Shown here: piece by piece, positions 22,245 to 33,543 of the stretch
Layout: every line of letters begins with the position of its first letter
Position numbering within the stretch: the first letter of the stretch is position 1
Assembly: GCF_019112545.1 (NCBI RefSeq)
Contig: NW_025064914.1
Coordinates: 378,867 to 442,866 of the forward strand
DNA length: 64,000 nucleotides
Direction: 5' to 3'
From: Guyanagaster necrorhizus
Taxonomy: Eukaryota; Basidiomycota; Agaricomycetes; Agaricales; Physalacriaceae
Translations under genes and position numbers: made by a program
The notes under the pieces: model-generated
The model's database searches: none
Told to the model about the DNA's origin: nothing
Seen by the model: only the letters and a program-made list of their open reading frames with translations

Positions 22245-22470
22245 CTAGAAACTAGTCTGCTTTCTGTGGAATACAGTATTAGTCACATGCCACCAACAAA
22301 ATGAAAAGAAGATGCAGAGTAGAGCTTCAGGTGTTTTACTATCTGACTTTATCTTTGGTATATAAACATCCCTATCCAAATCTCCATGAATAAAATTGAC
22401 TACATGATGGTGCAGAAGATTGACAGACACTATGCTTTGAATGATCTCTATCCTGTCTGTTCCAGCTTAT
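22245..22470 (-). pseudogene. Kinase-like relic (possible)
   Basis: The minus-strand frame contains HHVVNFIHGDLDRDVYIP, which resembles the catalytic loop HGDLxxxNhxh of fungal protein-kinase-like and APH-like proteins. Here N is replaced by V, and the frame is broken by a stop upstream (about 22473). Only about 60 residues can be followed, inside CpG-depleted DNA. This may be a chance match; I rate it as a weak relic call. Confidence 0.25.
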
Positions 22471-22735
22471 TTTGCAATGTCCAAGCATCTGAGTGCTCCT
22501 GTGAGATCATCTGGATGTCTGTGGGTGTCAATATCTGAAGGTATCTGTGAAACAGCACTGGCCACATAGTGTTGTCATATATCTCTTGAGAGCTTCATGT
22601 CATCACCTTCAGAGAGACCTACAAGGGGATATCAAGGATTGGGGGCATGTCAGAGAGTGTCAAGAGAGAACTATGAGGTCACAGGATGCTGAGAAGCTTG
22701 TCCAATGTTTTGTTGATGATTGGACATGAGAAAAT

Positions 22736-22905
22736 TTTAGTGATGAAAGGCTACACTGCAAATGTCAACTCCATAAGAAAAGCTAATAGAATGAAAAGTA
22801 TTTTTGATCTTTCATGAAACCCAGATTTACAAGAGGGGAGGTTTAGACCTCTTCCTTGACCTCCTTTCTCAACTGCAGAATAATCCTCTCAAAAATGAGG
22901 CTGAT
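22736..22905 (+). repeat. Dispersed repeat pair, CpG-poor copy
   Basis: Aligns in direct orientation with 30952-31113 (shared CCAGATTTACAAG, CTCTTCCTTGAC, AATCCTCT/CATCCTCT). This copy lies in the CpG-depleted domain; the other lies outside it. Confidence 0.65.
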
Positions 22906-24445
22906 GCTTTGGCCTTGATCTATATGTGAAGACCTTGTAATAAACTCTTTTTATAACACATTAATCTACTCATAGCAGGGTGACTTATAGCTGGACTCCA
23001 TCTTGTGTTATTGCAGCTGGATATGGTACTTCTTTTTGTTCAAGATAGGATAAGTTCCAGTAATCACCACAGAGATCAAGGTTACTTCCTATTTCAAACT
23101 CCAATGTCAGGTCAATTCCCTATAGCAGTGGCCTCCAATACCTCTTGTTGGAGGGATATTATTTTCATACATTCCAGGAGGACCTGTGTGAACTCTTTGT
23201 TTAGGATGCCACTATTCCAACACAGAAATAGATCTGCTTGGTGAAATGAATGCTACTCTGAGCATGGGTGAAACAAATATTTCAACACAAATCTTTGATT
23301 TGAACATGAATCCAAAATGGTAAAGGCTACTGGAAATGCAGGCTGTTGCTATTACCTTTTATACCAACAATCTGTACTCAAAGTACCTAGTCTTACCACA
23401 TGCTGTCAAAGAAAAGATGTGGAACCATACCTGAAAATGCTGACCCAGCAAAGCAATTACCAGCATCAGTGGTTGAAGGTGAAGTGGTGATGAATGACAT
23501 ATTGGGTGAAGATAGGTAAAAGGGCAGGGAAACAGGACTGTCATCTTGCAGATTTGAACCACAATAGAGGATGGTATGCCACTCATACAGAGCAGGTGCA
23601 CTGTCTCATGAAGGAAGAAAACATTGATGAATAGATGGATTTTACGAGTGGAAGAAAAATCATTAAATTCCAAGATATGAGCTCGAGTCCAGTTAGAGAA
23701 TTGTGTGTCTCTGGATGAGGCAATGAACTAAAGCGACAGACGGGACTGCTCACTAAGTTTTTCTGAGACTCACCTAACTTGAGTGAGAGTCAGTCATTAT
23801 TTTGTAAGACATTTTAGAAAAGACAAAGATTCATTGCTCAGATGGATACTTTTACTGAGAGATTTATGCCATCACCATAGTCAGAGAACATCATAAATGC
23901 CATTTTACATAGCTGGTATATTAGTGTAAGAGCCCAAAAACAATCAAGAGAACAGTGATATGAGATTAGTTCAACCTATATATCATCTCTTATTTGGAAA
24001 CCATGGACCCGATGGACTGATGAAAGAAAAGGGGCCATGATAATGGCACATGACTGTGACTGTGCATATGATGTGTCCTTTGCCAGTAAGGAGAACCGGC
24101 GACCCAAAAGTCAGACTGCATGGTATCAATGTTGGGCTGCTGATTATACTAGAAAACTGACAGCAATATAAAATCCAAAGATATGTTTCGACTCACCAGA
24201 AAAAAGGACGCATTTCAGGATGAGAGGGACCCTAGAAAATGGAAAAAGAAGAGACAGTCCAAGTCACCGTGCTTTATCCTTGTCCGATAGGGTGACGGCA
24301 TTATAACATTACAAACTATCAGTAAATATCCGAGAACAACAATAAGGTACTGACCAGAAAAGGACATCCAAACCTCATTGCGGATGGATGATGGTGATTG
24401 TAGAAGGAAGAGAAGGAGCATATGGAACTCAGCTCCGCAGCTTGG
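22906..24445. other. No gene recognised; CpG content changes near 23,640
   Basis: Up to about 23,640 CpG is nearly absent. From about 23,640 onward it occurs at an ordinary rate. No open frame resembles a known protein. Confidence 0.5.
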
Positions 24446-25002
24446 CTACTCTTGGGCGTATTTTGATGCATCCACATCAGCGAACGGAGTGCTCATCGCG
24501 TTGAAGCAATTTTTCTTCCAAGTTCTGTCACGACGCAACCAATTATTGTTTATCAGTGTCGAACAGAACTTCGACTCACGTGCAAAGCGCATTCCGTCCT
24601 GATTGTCCACTACCGTGCCTATAATTGTGCATAAGTAGATTGGATTTCGGATAGAATCTAGAGGTTGCTCCTGGACGACCAAATCCCAGGGGAAAAAAAT
24701 ACTTGTCCAAAGCAATGACTAGGGAAAATCCGAAAATTTATTCAAGATTCTTCTATCAAACACCATTGCTTGGAATCGAACTAATACTTCCACAGATGGA
24801 ATAGCCTTTACGCATAATTTTCTTTCCATTCATCCAAAATGGAATCAGAAGGGCCATCAAAACTGTACTTTCCATCAGGCAGTATGACATCGGTCGACGA
24901 ATCGAAGTATTCCCATAAACCGACCTCAGGTAACTTGTAATAAAATGACCAAGTTTGGGGCCAAGAGAATTCTGTGAGGAATACTTGCGAGCATGCGTTC
25001 AA
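24446..25002 (-). other. Possible hypothetical coding fragments
   Basis: Two minus-strand frames have protein-like composition: 25002-24808 (ending DEWKENYA before a TAG) and 24715-24446 (containing TIIGTVVDNQDGMRFARE). They are in different frames, without clear splice sites joining them. I recognise no domain, and they may be chance frames. Confidence 0.2.
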
Positions 25003-25629
25003 CTACATTTGTATGCGTTCAGCTAGCATTTGATACTTAGACAGTCATTTTGAGGCTGCTAGACTCTTTTTAACCACGTTTCCCTCGGACATTTACTTAG
25101 CTGTTTGAGGTTTCCTGATGATGTACATCATGTATCTACTATCAAACCTTCCTCCATTTTCCTATGAGGAATCCTCTCGGTAAACTTTGTACCCTAATCC
25201 AAGAAGGCAGGTGCTAATTTCGGAGGTGGTACTCCTAATGCCATAACCTATATACCCAAAGGTATCATATCTCGTGGCCTCCAGCAGCTCTAAGCTTTCC
25301 GTCAGCTCTCATATTTAAATACATAAATAGATTCTACTGTACAGCTCTACCATTACTATACTTTTCAGAAGGAGTCATGGAGGCGGTCCATGGGCATTAC
25401 CAACTCCCACTGTTGTGAAGTACGGTACCTCATCCTTTCGTTTTGATTACTAAATTTATTTTTATAGATATTGACCCAAAATGCATCTCTATCACGCTGC
25501 CACACGCAAACACAAATGTGACAATGCATACGAGAAAACGCGAACGCACGCTCACAAAGAAAAACACAAAATTCTACGTGCCCCCGAGTTTCCAGTTTCT
25601 ACAAAGAACCAAAATCTACACCCAATATC

Positions 25630-25700
25630 CATATCAGCCTACGGAATCGAACCGTAGACATACTCAAGATGCCGCTAATCCATTCTGACCTAGGAATTGA
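25630..25700 (-). other. tRNA-like B-box relic 1
   Basis: The minus strand carries ACGGTTCGATTCCGT, a perfect RNA polymerase III B box inside a 5-bp T-stem with a 7-nt loop. AGAATGGATTAGCGG about 35 nt upstream could be an A box. I could not fold a full cloverleaf, so this is probably a tRNA relic or a tRNA-derived SINE fragment. A similar unit is at 31310-31390. Confidence 0.35.
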
Positions 25701-26013
25701 CAGAATACGTAGAAAATGAAGATACCTATAATAAAACCTCATCTGATACACAACTCACAAGTACCACCACATGTGGTCTATAGAATCATGAAACATAGAT
25801 GAATGAACACTACCACTACAAGTAAACGACACCACCATGAGCCACAGTCTTCGCACTGAGAAAATGATGTGGAAGTAGCGAGAAATTGAAACTATCCTAA
25901 CTCCCCGTGTTAAGCCGTGCTCGCTGCTCCAACAACCTCATCGGCAATGTATCTTCCCCAAGCGCACAGTACCACTCTGGCGTCTGTGCCATGATATGAT
26001 CCCGAAGAATCAC

Positions 26014-26922
26014 TTAAAAATGATCCTGCTCCTCAGGAGGTGCAAATATCGGCCACATAAAAGTAGGGTTCGTAGCCCATATAGGAACGATATGTGCTCC
26101 TTCCCAGTCGATGATGCCAGTGGTTACTGTCGGATCGTCTGAGCGAACGATGATGTTATGTATCGAGAAATCCGGGTGATCTAAAGTGATCAGGGTTTTA
26201 TCCATAGCGAGGTCGCTTGAACAGCTGATTTCATCAGTTGACCGAACATAGGTAGCTCTGGTGGGTAGGCCGATAGGATGTGGATGATGGCGGTAGTGCG
26301 AATCGCCTGTCTCCTCTTGCAGTAGCAGCTGGCCAATGTGCAGTGTTAATGAAGGGACTGCATTTATTAGGATACAGAATGGTATCTGGATTGGGGCCAA
26401 TCTCAGTAGTAACCATGGGCCCGATAAAAAAGCATCTCTTGCTTGCATCTATGCTTCCAATTGCATTGAACCGTAGAGACAGCATGTTCTGGTATTGATC
26501 TCCCACAGCGAGAGATAGTTTATACTTCTGCTTATGGCTGAGGGATTCCCATATTGAGCTGGCGTTCTCCCCGTTGATCTAGGACATTATTAACACCGAT
26601 CGTTGTTAACAGTGGAGGAAACGAACAAGCTCCATTATCATCCATGCTCCGCCTACTGCACCATCGATGTCCGTATCGTACGCCGACATGTCCAGTACAG
26701 GAATTGACATGTGTCTCTTCAGGTATCGTAACGTTGCTTCCTGATAATGCGAATTAGTACCTCGAAGTTCAGCGGCGCTCTAACAAACTTCAGAACGCAT
26801 TTTTCTTCGTGTTGGGATACATGTCGCATTAACCCAGTGATGGGATACCCTGGTAATAAGAAGACCAATCTGGGCCATGGTTGCATGATACGTCTGGCAG
26901 GTAACGATGAAATGCTATTCAA
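26014..26922 (-). pseudogene. APH-family (aminoglycoside phosphotransferase-like) kinase pseudogene
   Basis: Pieces in successive minus-strand frames match the fungal APH/choline-kinase-like fold in order. The N-lobe piece is at 26922-26750 (VLKFVRAP, FEVLIRI). A piece at about 26750-26630 reads SIPVLDMSAYDTD, then VGGAWMIMELV, the usual hinge. A middle piece is at 26506-26390 (FNAIGSIDAS, IGPMV). The catalytic loop and metal-binding loop are at 26448-26014 (LDHPDFSIHNIIV, then TGIIDWEGAHIVPIWA). Frame changes near 26745 and 26600-26390 and a stop after the hinge break the gene. Some changes could be introns, but the first looks like a one-base shift. Intact relatives phosphorylate small molecules of mostly unknown identity in fungi. 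No drug-resistance role is implied. Confidence 0.7.
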
Positions 26923-28929
26923 CTAAGCTTATTTCAGGAACAAGGGAGCATATGATAGGTGCATGAAGCAGTGTGAGAAGCGCAAAGAAAAAAACAAACA
27001 GAGTCATGAACTTTGCTGAAATGGATCGAGAGAAATACAAGTATCCCTGAGATGTTGTTGAGTTCGCTCCTGCAAAGCTTTAGTGTTAATGTCAGCCATG
27101 ACATGCAACTCGGATTTGGAAATGGGTGGAAAAAAAAACTATAGAGGAGAGCTAGGGAAATCTGACAAGTGATGGCGAAGAGCTCAATACCCTTAAAAGA
27201 TTTGTGATGGAGTACAATAAGCCACTTCGGCAAAGGCCGGACCAAACGTACCTTTACCTGATTTCACTGTGCACACAGCGCCTTCACTTCATTGCTTCGT
27301 GGAAGAATACGAGAATTGAATGCTTTAGCATTCTTCCAGTCTCGCTTCTCTCTTTCAGGTTCATGGCGGCCATCTGATCAACGATGACAGCGAGCATTAC
27401 TGGGACTGCAAATAGGATGTTAACCTTGACCTCAGCGGAGTACAAGATCAACTTTAGGTACATAATGCTACTTTCAACATGGTGAATGCGTTGAACACAT
27501 GTAGTCGATTACACAGGAGAGTGACAAAAGATTGATAGAGAAGACTCGATATTCATTTCAGGAAGATAATTCGCGGCACCACGAGAACAGACTCAAGTAT
27601 CAAGTCCCCGATATGCTCTGAGTATAGCGAGGCTATGTCTATATGTGCTAGACATCAAATAGCAGCTATAAATTAAACCTCTTCTAGCTTAAAAGACCCC
27701 AATACCTCGGAGGAACAACGAGCTATTCGGTAAGCCATTTTCATATATCATCAAGGGGAGGGAGGGGAGGGGAGGAGGATGTGGCCAGGAAGATTGATTC
27801 ACATGGTTTCGCCACAATAAATCACCGGCTCGAACTCAATGTTGACTGATAAAGCCACAATTAGGCCCCGATGTTTCAGCCCCAGAACGTATGGTCTAGC
27901 TTTTTCCCTGTTTCATAGAGAGACTCGTAGTTCAGACTGTAAAGTTGCCAAGAAATCAGAAGAAAATCAAATCGCATTCCCCCTACTCTTATCAATTCTC
28001 GGCGACAGCATTCGAGATTTGTGATACCTTAGCTAGCACCGGTGGCGAAGGCTACGCCGAAATGTCCGGGCGAGATTGTATGAATGTGATGTAATGACGC
28101 TCACATTCCTGAGCTGGAAGAGTAGTTGGCGATCGCTATATGGGTAGGAAATACACGATTTACCTTTTAGCATTATTTGGACCCTCCATTCCCGGTTCCC
28201 CGGTGACATCAACTATAACAAGGACGGCCTCGACATCGCTCCAATGTATATCTTGAATGAAGTGAGCCTCCAAAGACAACGGCTTCACTGCAAAGCACGT
28301 ACCAGTCACAAGATGCTCCTTAGTACATGACATTTTCTTTGAACATATTCCGTCTGCAACGTTCCCCCAAGTCAAGTTATCGATGCTGTCAGAATGCTGA
28401 CCTATCTAGAGATTTCTGAACACATACTACATCATTGAGGGCATTGAAGGTGCAGGGGACATTGATATGCTATATAGAGGATATGAATCTCGTCAGCGAA
28501 TCTTCAGAATGCGAAGACAGACATCCAAACATAATCGATAATCAGTACACATCAAGCTTTCTCCACTTTCTCCACGGTTTGTAGCCCTCCGCCGGCGTCG
28601 CTTGCAAGTCTTCGATCGGTGAAGCTTCTACGGTACAAGGGCTTTGCAGCTGCCACCAAAACATCATGAGCCAAGTTCATGTATGGGTCATCCCAGCAGA
28701 AGAGGGGATTGCACAGAAGGAGAGGAGATGAAGATGTACGGAGGTGGATTGGGAAAGGGTCTGAGAAGTTGGCCGATCCCCAGTTCTCATCTCATTCGTC
28801 TCACCTCCGGAACATAATAGCCTCCTTGACCAGCACGATATATTGATTAGTATGAGGTCATGACATTCCATTCGTATACAGGAAAGGGATAGAAGGACTA
28901 TCAAGCCCACAAAGAAGGACCGTACGAAG
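26923..28929. other. Intergenic, no secure gene
   Basis: There is a purine-rich run (GGGAGGGAGGGGAGGGG type) at about 27752-27780. One minus-strand frame (28375-28160, containing DVEAVLVIVDVTGEPG) looks somewhat protein-like but has no recognisable family or splice context. Confidence 0.4.
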
Positions 28930-29340
28930 CCAAGAATCCATGTGAGAGTATGAAAAAAAAGCCAAGCCGGCCCTTTTACCGGTTTGATGTCAGCAAGAGT
29001 CGGAGTGATAATGGATCTTAGAGCAATCACATCACGATTGTAATCCACCCGTGGTACTACAATTATCACTGGCGTATCTCCCATAGCATATTTCAGGAAG
29101 GGCTTCCTCGCACAAAGAGTGTAAAAGAATGATTGTTTGTCACGACCCCTAATATCACTCATGGAGGCCGATATTCCTCACGTTTTGACACTGGTATATC
29201 TCCTGGTTGAGGCAATGGTATGTGGCAGCAGTGCACATTTCCTTTACATCAATTGTCTGACTATTCTCTGTTCAAGGAGGTGCCTTTGTCACTTCTGTCG
29301 ACTCTCTGAGTGCTCTCCCAGACGCAATCAACAAATCCTT
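28930..29340 (+). repeat. Dispersed repeat family, copy 1
   Basis: Aligns in direct orientation to about 31440-31800. Shared blocks are GATGTCAGCAAG, GTGGTAC(T/G)A...ATTATCACTGG, and CTTCTGTCGACT(C/G)TCTGA. On the minus strand both copies can encode a similar stretch (YAM..PVIIV.P..DYN), so the repeat may derive from a gene or a transposon ORF. Confidence 0.6.
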
Positions 29341-30708
29341 CTCTCGTCCCACTTAAATGATCATGTCAACCTATTCCTCTTTCTCCATGAAAAAGCTACA
29401 AAGTGGGTTTCTGTGCTATCCAGATCTACAGGCTAATCTAATCTCTAGTGATAGAGAGTTATCACTTCGACGGGCCCAACTCACCTCAATGTGATCTCGT
29501 GGTGCGTTGTTGCTATTGGCAATTCTGGTATCTGACTTACAACTCGCCGGTTTGGGTTAAGCATCGCTTCGTTCTAGGGAAAGGCGATCTTGTTCAAGTT
29601 CGCATTAAGGCTACTGGAAGCTTCTTGTTAATGTACAACATCCGAACGCCTTGTATCATTATCATTGTCGAGAGTCAATCACGATTATTTCCCCACTCGC
29701 TCCTGCAGCCACTTCACCAGTATCCACACATCTTTAGAGGCCACATACCATCCTACTGAGGACATGTTCCTCTGCATCCAGGCATCCAACACACGTATAT
29801 TGCATACCTGTATTGTGGCGGAAATCCAACAGTAAACATTACGAGTATGGGCTGACATCCCTCTCTCTCTGTCAGTCCGTATCTGGGCCCGGTCTTGTCA
29901 TTAGCCGTAGTCACGTACAATAGGTCATATTGAATCGTACATTGTCGAGCGGCCTTCAATACGACCATAGATACATGGAAAGTATGTTTCCTAGAACAGA
30001 TAGCATAACAACACCATCAATGTTATAGATTGAGGTGTACCTGGTTCCCAGCTATATTGAGATTGGTAGATGAGGACGGATGTGTGTATCAAGAACGTTG
30101 CTGTCTGCAAACGAGAAATATTGCCTACCAGGGTTTTGTGTGCCAAAAGCCGTCGGGTAGGCAGGATTGTTCAGGAGTCCAGGAATATGCAGCTGTTCTG
30201 TATGACATCAGCGACTCTGCTCCCTTGCTCATTCCAGGTGTTCAGAATTTTCGAGAGCTGTTCATTGAGTATGAATAATGCATTGTCCCGCGAATTGTAG
30301 TACATGATATCAGGTTGAAAATCGCATGCACATTATCACACATTATCGCCCTATCTTGCCTGTCCTCTTTAAGGCATCTAAATAAGAACACACTCCGATT
30401 TTGAAGAGAAAACAAATAAATTAATCACTCTTCTTTTTTTCATAGAATTCATGAGTGAAGAAGGACAAGAATGGCTCAGCGTGGAAGGAGCCAACCACTT
30501 GTCACTCCCTGTCGGCATGTATGACACGAACTCAAAATTTCAAGACAAAAGTTGGAGGACATGCAAAATTTTATGTATGCACTAAGATACCTGAACATGG
30601 GAGCAGTTATGTTTTTCAACACGATGCTTCATGCCGATGTAATTTCGTGTGGTTCACCCTATATCGTTTGCTGAAGCCGTTACCATATCAGAGGATCCGT
30701 GACTCAAA
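29341..30708. other. Intergenic, nothing recognised
   Basis: Short chance-like frames only. No RNA gene, LTR or known protein was seen. Confidence 0.4.
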
Positions 30709-30772
30709 GATGGCACTTTTAAAAAGAACCACAAACTAATGATGGCACTTTTAAAAAGAACCACAAACTAAT
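30709..30772 (+). repeat. Exact 32-bp tandem duplication
   Basis: The unit starting GATGGCACTTTTAAAAAGAA occurs twice without a mismatch (30709-30740 and 30741-30772). The absence of mismatches indicates a recent slippage event. Confidence 0.9.
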
Positions 30773-30951
30773 GATGCCATTATATATTCATCTTTTGGGA
30801 CCAAAGCAGCACCACAGTTTCTGATAACCGTGTTATACAAACGACGACAATATCCAGTGCAGAAACTGTTTCAATGTCATACCATCAGTGATTTCCTTGG
30901 CTCCTCCACGACAACCATTATAATATGACTCTATCTACCTCAATATCAATT

Positions 30952-31113
30952 TTAGTGATAAAAGACTGAAATGCGAATATTAAATATTTAAGAGAAACTA
31001 ATAGAAAGGCAAGGGTTTATCGTTCACAAAATCCAGATTTACAAGGTTCTCAAGCTCTTCCTTGACTCCTTTTTCAACCGTAGAGTCATCCTCTTCAAAA
31101 CAGGGCTGACATA
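30952..31113 (+). repeat. Dispersed repeat pair, CpG-containing copy
   Basis: Diverged direct copy of 22736-22905. This copy keeps CpG sites. Confidence 0.65.
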
Positions 31114-31309
31114 CCCCCCGTGTATTAGAGTGACAGGTGTCTGAATCTTTTACTGTGGCCTTTACCAGCATATGGCTTGCATGTCAGGGATTTCGTTATT
31201 GGGACATTATGCCGGTACCAACACCATTCGGATTCTACTTTGAAGTGTTGCAACACAGTACCCAGTAACCTGAGATGCCTACTTGATCAGAGAAAAATAC
31301 AGGATGACG

Positions 31310-31390
31310 TGCCTATACCATGGCAACAGACGGAGTCGAACCGTGACCATGACTGCTCCTAGCTAAGTAATTGGTGTTAGATCTACCATT
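31310..31390 (-). other. tRNA-like B-box relic 2
   Basis: The minus strand carries CACGGTTCGACTCCGTC, a perfect B box, with AGAATGGTAGATC upstream at about the right distance for an A box. No clean cloverleaf was found. Flanks resemble those of 25630-25700 (ATATCCATATCAG against ATACCATGGCAAC), which favours a shared tRNA-derived repeat. Confidence 0.35.
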
Positions 31391-31439
31391 CTGTTTTTCG
31401 TAGACTCACCGCCTGATACGGAGATACATTCAAACATCG

Positions 31440-31800
31440 TTTACATGTTCTTAAATGAAGATGTCAGCAAGGGCCATGTCCCCACCCATATGTGAGAGAA
31501 ATTTCGTACATAATTGACATCGGACTAATAATGGGTCTCAGAACTATTGTAATCTGCTTGTGGTACGATTATCACTGGTACCCCTCTCATAGCCTATTTG
31601 TGAATGAGCCTGCCTTCCATAGAGAGAGTAAAGAACGTGAAGTTGAGAATGGAGGAGGAGAGTCCCGAGAGAAGCGGATAAACTAGAACGGTTCACAGGG
31701 AAACGGTGCTAGATGCACGCGCATGGAAAGTAAATCAAATAGCTTACATCGCTTCTGTCGACTGTCTGAATGCCCTCGCGGATGGAGCCAACACTACTGG
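31440..31800 (+). repeat. Dispersed repeat family, copy 2
   Basis: Diverged direct copy of 28930-29340, about 2.5 kb away. Confidence 0.6.
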
Positions 31801-32732
31801 AGGGTCTCCACATATTCCCTCTTCCATCACTGATATCAACACGACCTTACATTACGATGAAGCCTACTACCATGAACAGCACATTTGCGCCTTACTTGGC
31901 GATGAAAGAGTGGGCATCTAGAACCTCAATATCGCGCTGAGGATGTTTAAGTTATGGATATCGACCATGCTCCTGCGTTTTCAAAGCTCGCCATTTAAAC
32001 GAGCCAAGCAATGAGAAAGAGAAATTAGTCTCTTTGATCTTCGTAGGAGCAGCGACGAGAACCTTACAATGAAGCTGTTCTTGGCTGCATTTAAAAGCAT
32101 AAAAGGTGTCTTAAAAGGTGGATACGCATTTCCGACACCCTTTCGCCAATTCTTTTCTACCGCAACGCGGTAGGGAATCATCGATGCTGGCATTTTGCCC
32201 GACTGCCTATGAAAGGCCCAGAATATGATTAGCCTGAATATTTCCGAGTGTGTCTGGATCGCATGGCATTCTTTTCATCACCGAATACCGAGCCTCATCC
32301 ATATGCGAGCAACTTGGCTTAACACGGACTTGGGACTTCCACCGTGAAGCTCCTTTCCTACCGATTCATTTCTGAGTCGATATGTACTAGCTTGTAGTGC
32401 ATCGGATGGCGTGCCCAAGAGAAGTGGTAGAGATTATATATAGGGTTAGTATTCACTAACCATACAGTACGATTTCTGTAGTTTATAGACACCAGACAAC
32501 AAAGGCGGGGAATTTGAGAAGTACAAAAGTTTCCACTGATTTTATAGAACGGCCCTTCTCAGTATGAAACCAAGAACACCTTGAATGCTTCATACCCACT
32601 GTTGAGATTATGATCGCTGCAAAGCAATCTGGCTGTTGATATATTCAAAGTATGCGATCACTGTCAAATGAGTAAGAGCCTTAATGAGCCCCAAGCTGTA
32701 ATAATTGACTTCAATACCCGAAATGCAGCAAC
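31801..32732. other. Intergenic, nothing recognised
   Basis: No coding or RNA feature was recognised. Confidence 0.4.
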
Positions 32733-33543
32733 GGCCAATCCATCTCTCATCTAGCGCAATAGATCGGAGTGAATTTCGTTCCATTCAAGTGTCTGTATCT
32801 ATAGCAGCAAATTAAAATGCATCAAAAGGAGAAGACTTGTCACTGCCACAAATGTACCACGATCACAGACGCCACCCATGACTTAGATTAGGGAGAAAAC
32901 CATCGAATGTCCTTTGAAGGAGTCGAAGAATGTATGAAAAAGTAAGTGTCCATATCAGAGAAGGATGTAGAAAGGACGGCCAGAGATCCGCGACAATATT
33001 GAAGTTTGACATCGAGACTCCGGAACAAGCCATTTGACGTGATGGTGATGGAAGAAATATTTGCAGAGCATTATAGCGTAGTTAGTGATTCTGTAACTGT
33101 TCTGACAAGGACAGCGAGCTTGCATTCCAAACACATCCAGACCACGCCATCAAATGAAGGGACTAGGATATCCTGATCCATTGTACCTATTCTCGTAGAA
33201 AGCAAACTAGAGAGATCAAAATTCTCCCATTGCCACACTGGTTCTGGGGAAACAGAGCATCATCATCGGTCTGTTTCATTAGGACAATTTAACAGTATAA
33301 GTTAGAGGTGACTGCGAACCAAGAATGAATGGGGAGCATTCTCAATAATCATAATATACCTTCATTTTGAAACATGGTTCGTGAGAAATGGAAGTTCTGG
33401 CCATCGTCATAGTGGTCGTCTTGCAGCCCGACACGAGGAACCAACATCTGGGCATTTGACGTTGCCTCAGGACCGCTGCTAAATTTTTTTTTCCCTGGAT
33501 GCCATGTACGAAACATTTGGAACTCTGATAGCCAATTAGACCC
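32733..33543 (+). repeat. Inverted repeat, left arm (811 bp, nearly identical)
   Basis: The reverse complement matches 59638-60448 without gaps (coordinate pairs sum to 93181). Reading both arms through, I found four mismatches. At each one this arm has CG and the right arm has TG or CA. The arms are 26 kb apart. No coding function was recognised. Confidence 0.93.

Noticed and set aside
22245..22470. A working kinase gene
   Set aside because: Only a catalytic-loop-like phrase remains, with the Asn replaced and a stop just upstream; kept only as a weak relic call.
25630..25700. A functional tRNA gene
   Set aside because: The B box and T-arm are good, but I could not pair a 7-bp acceptor stem or an anticodon arm.
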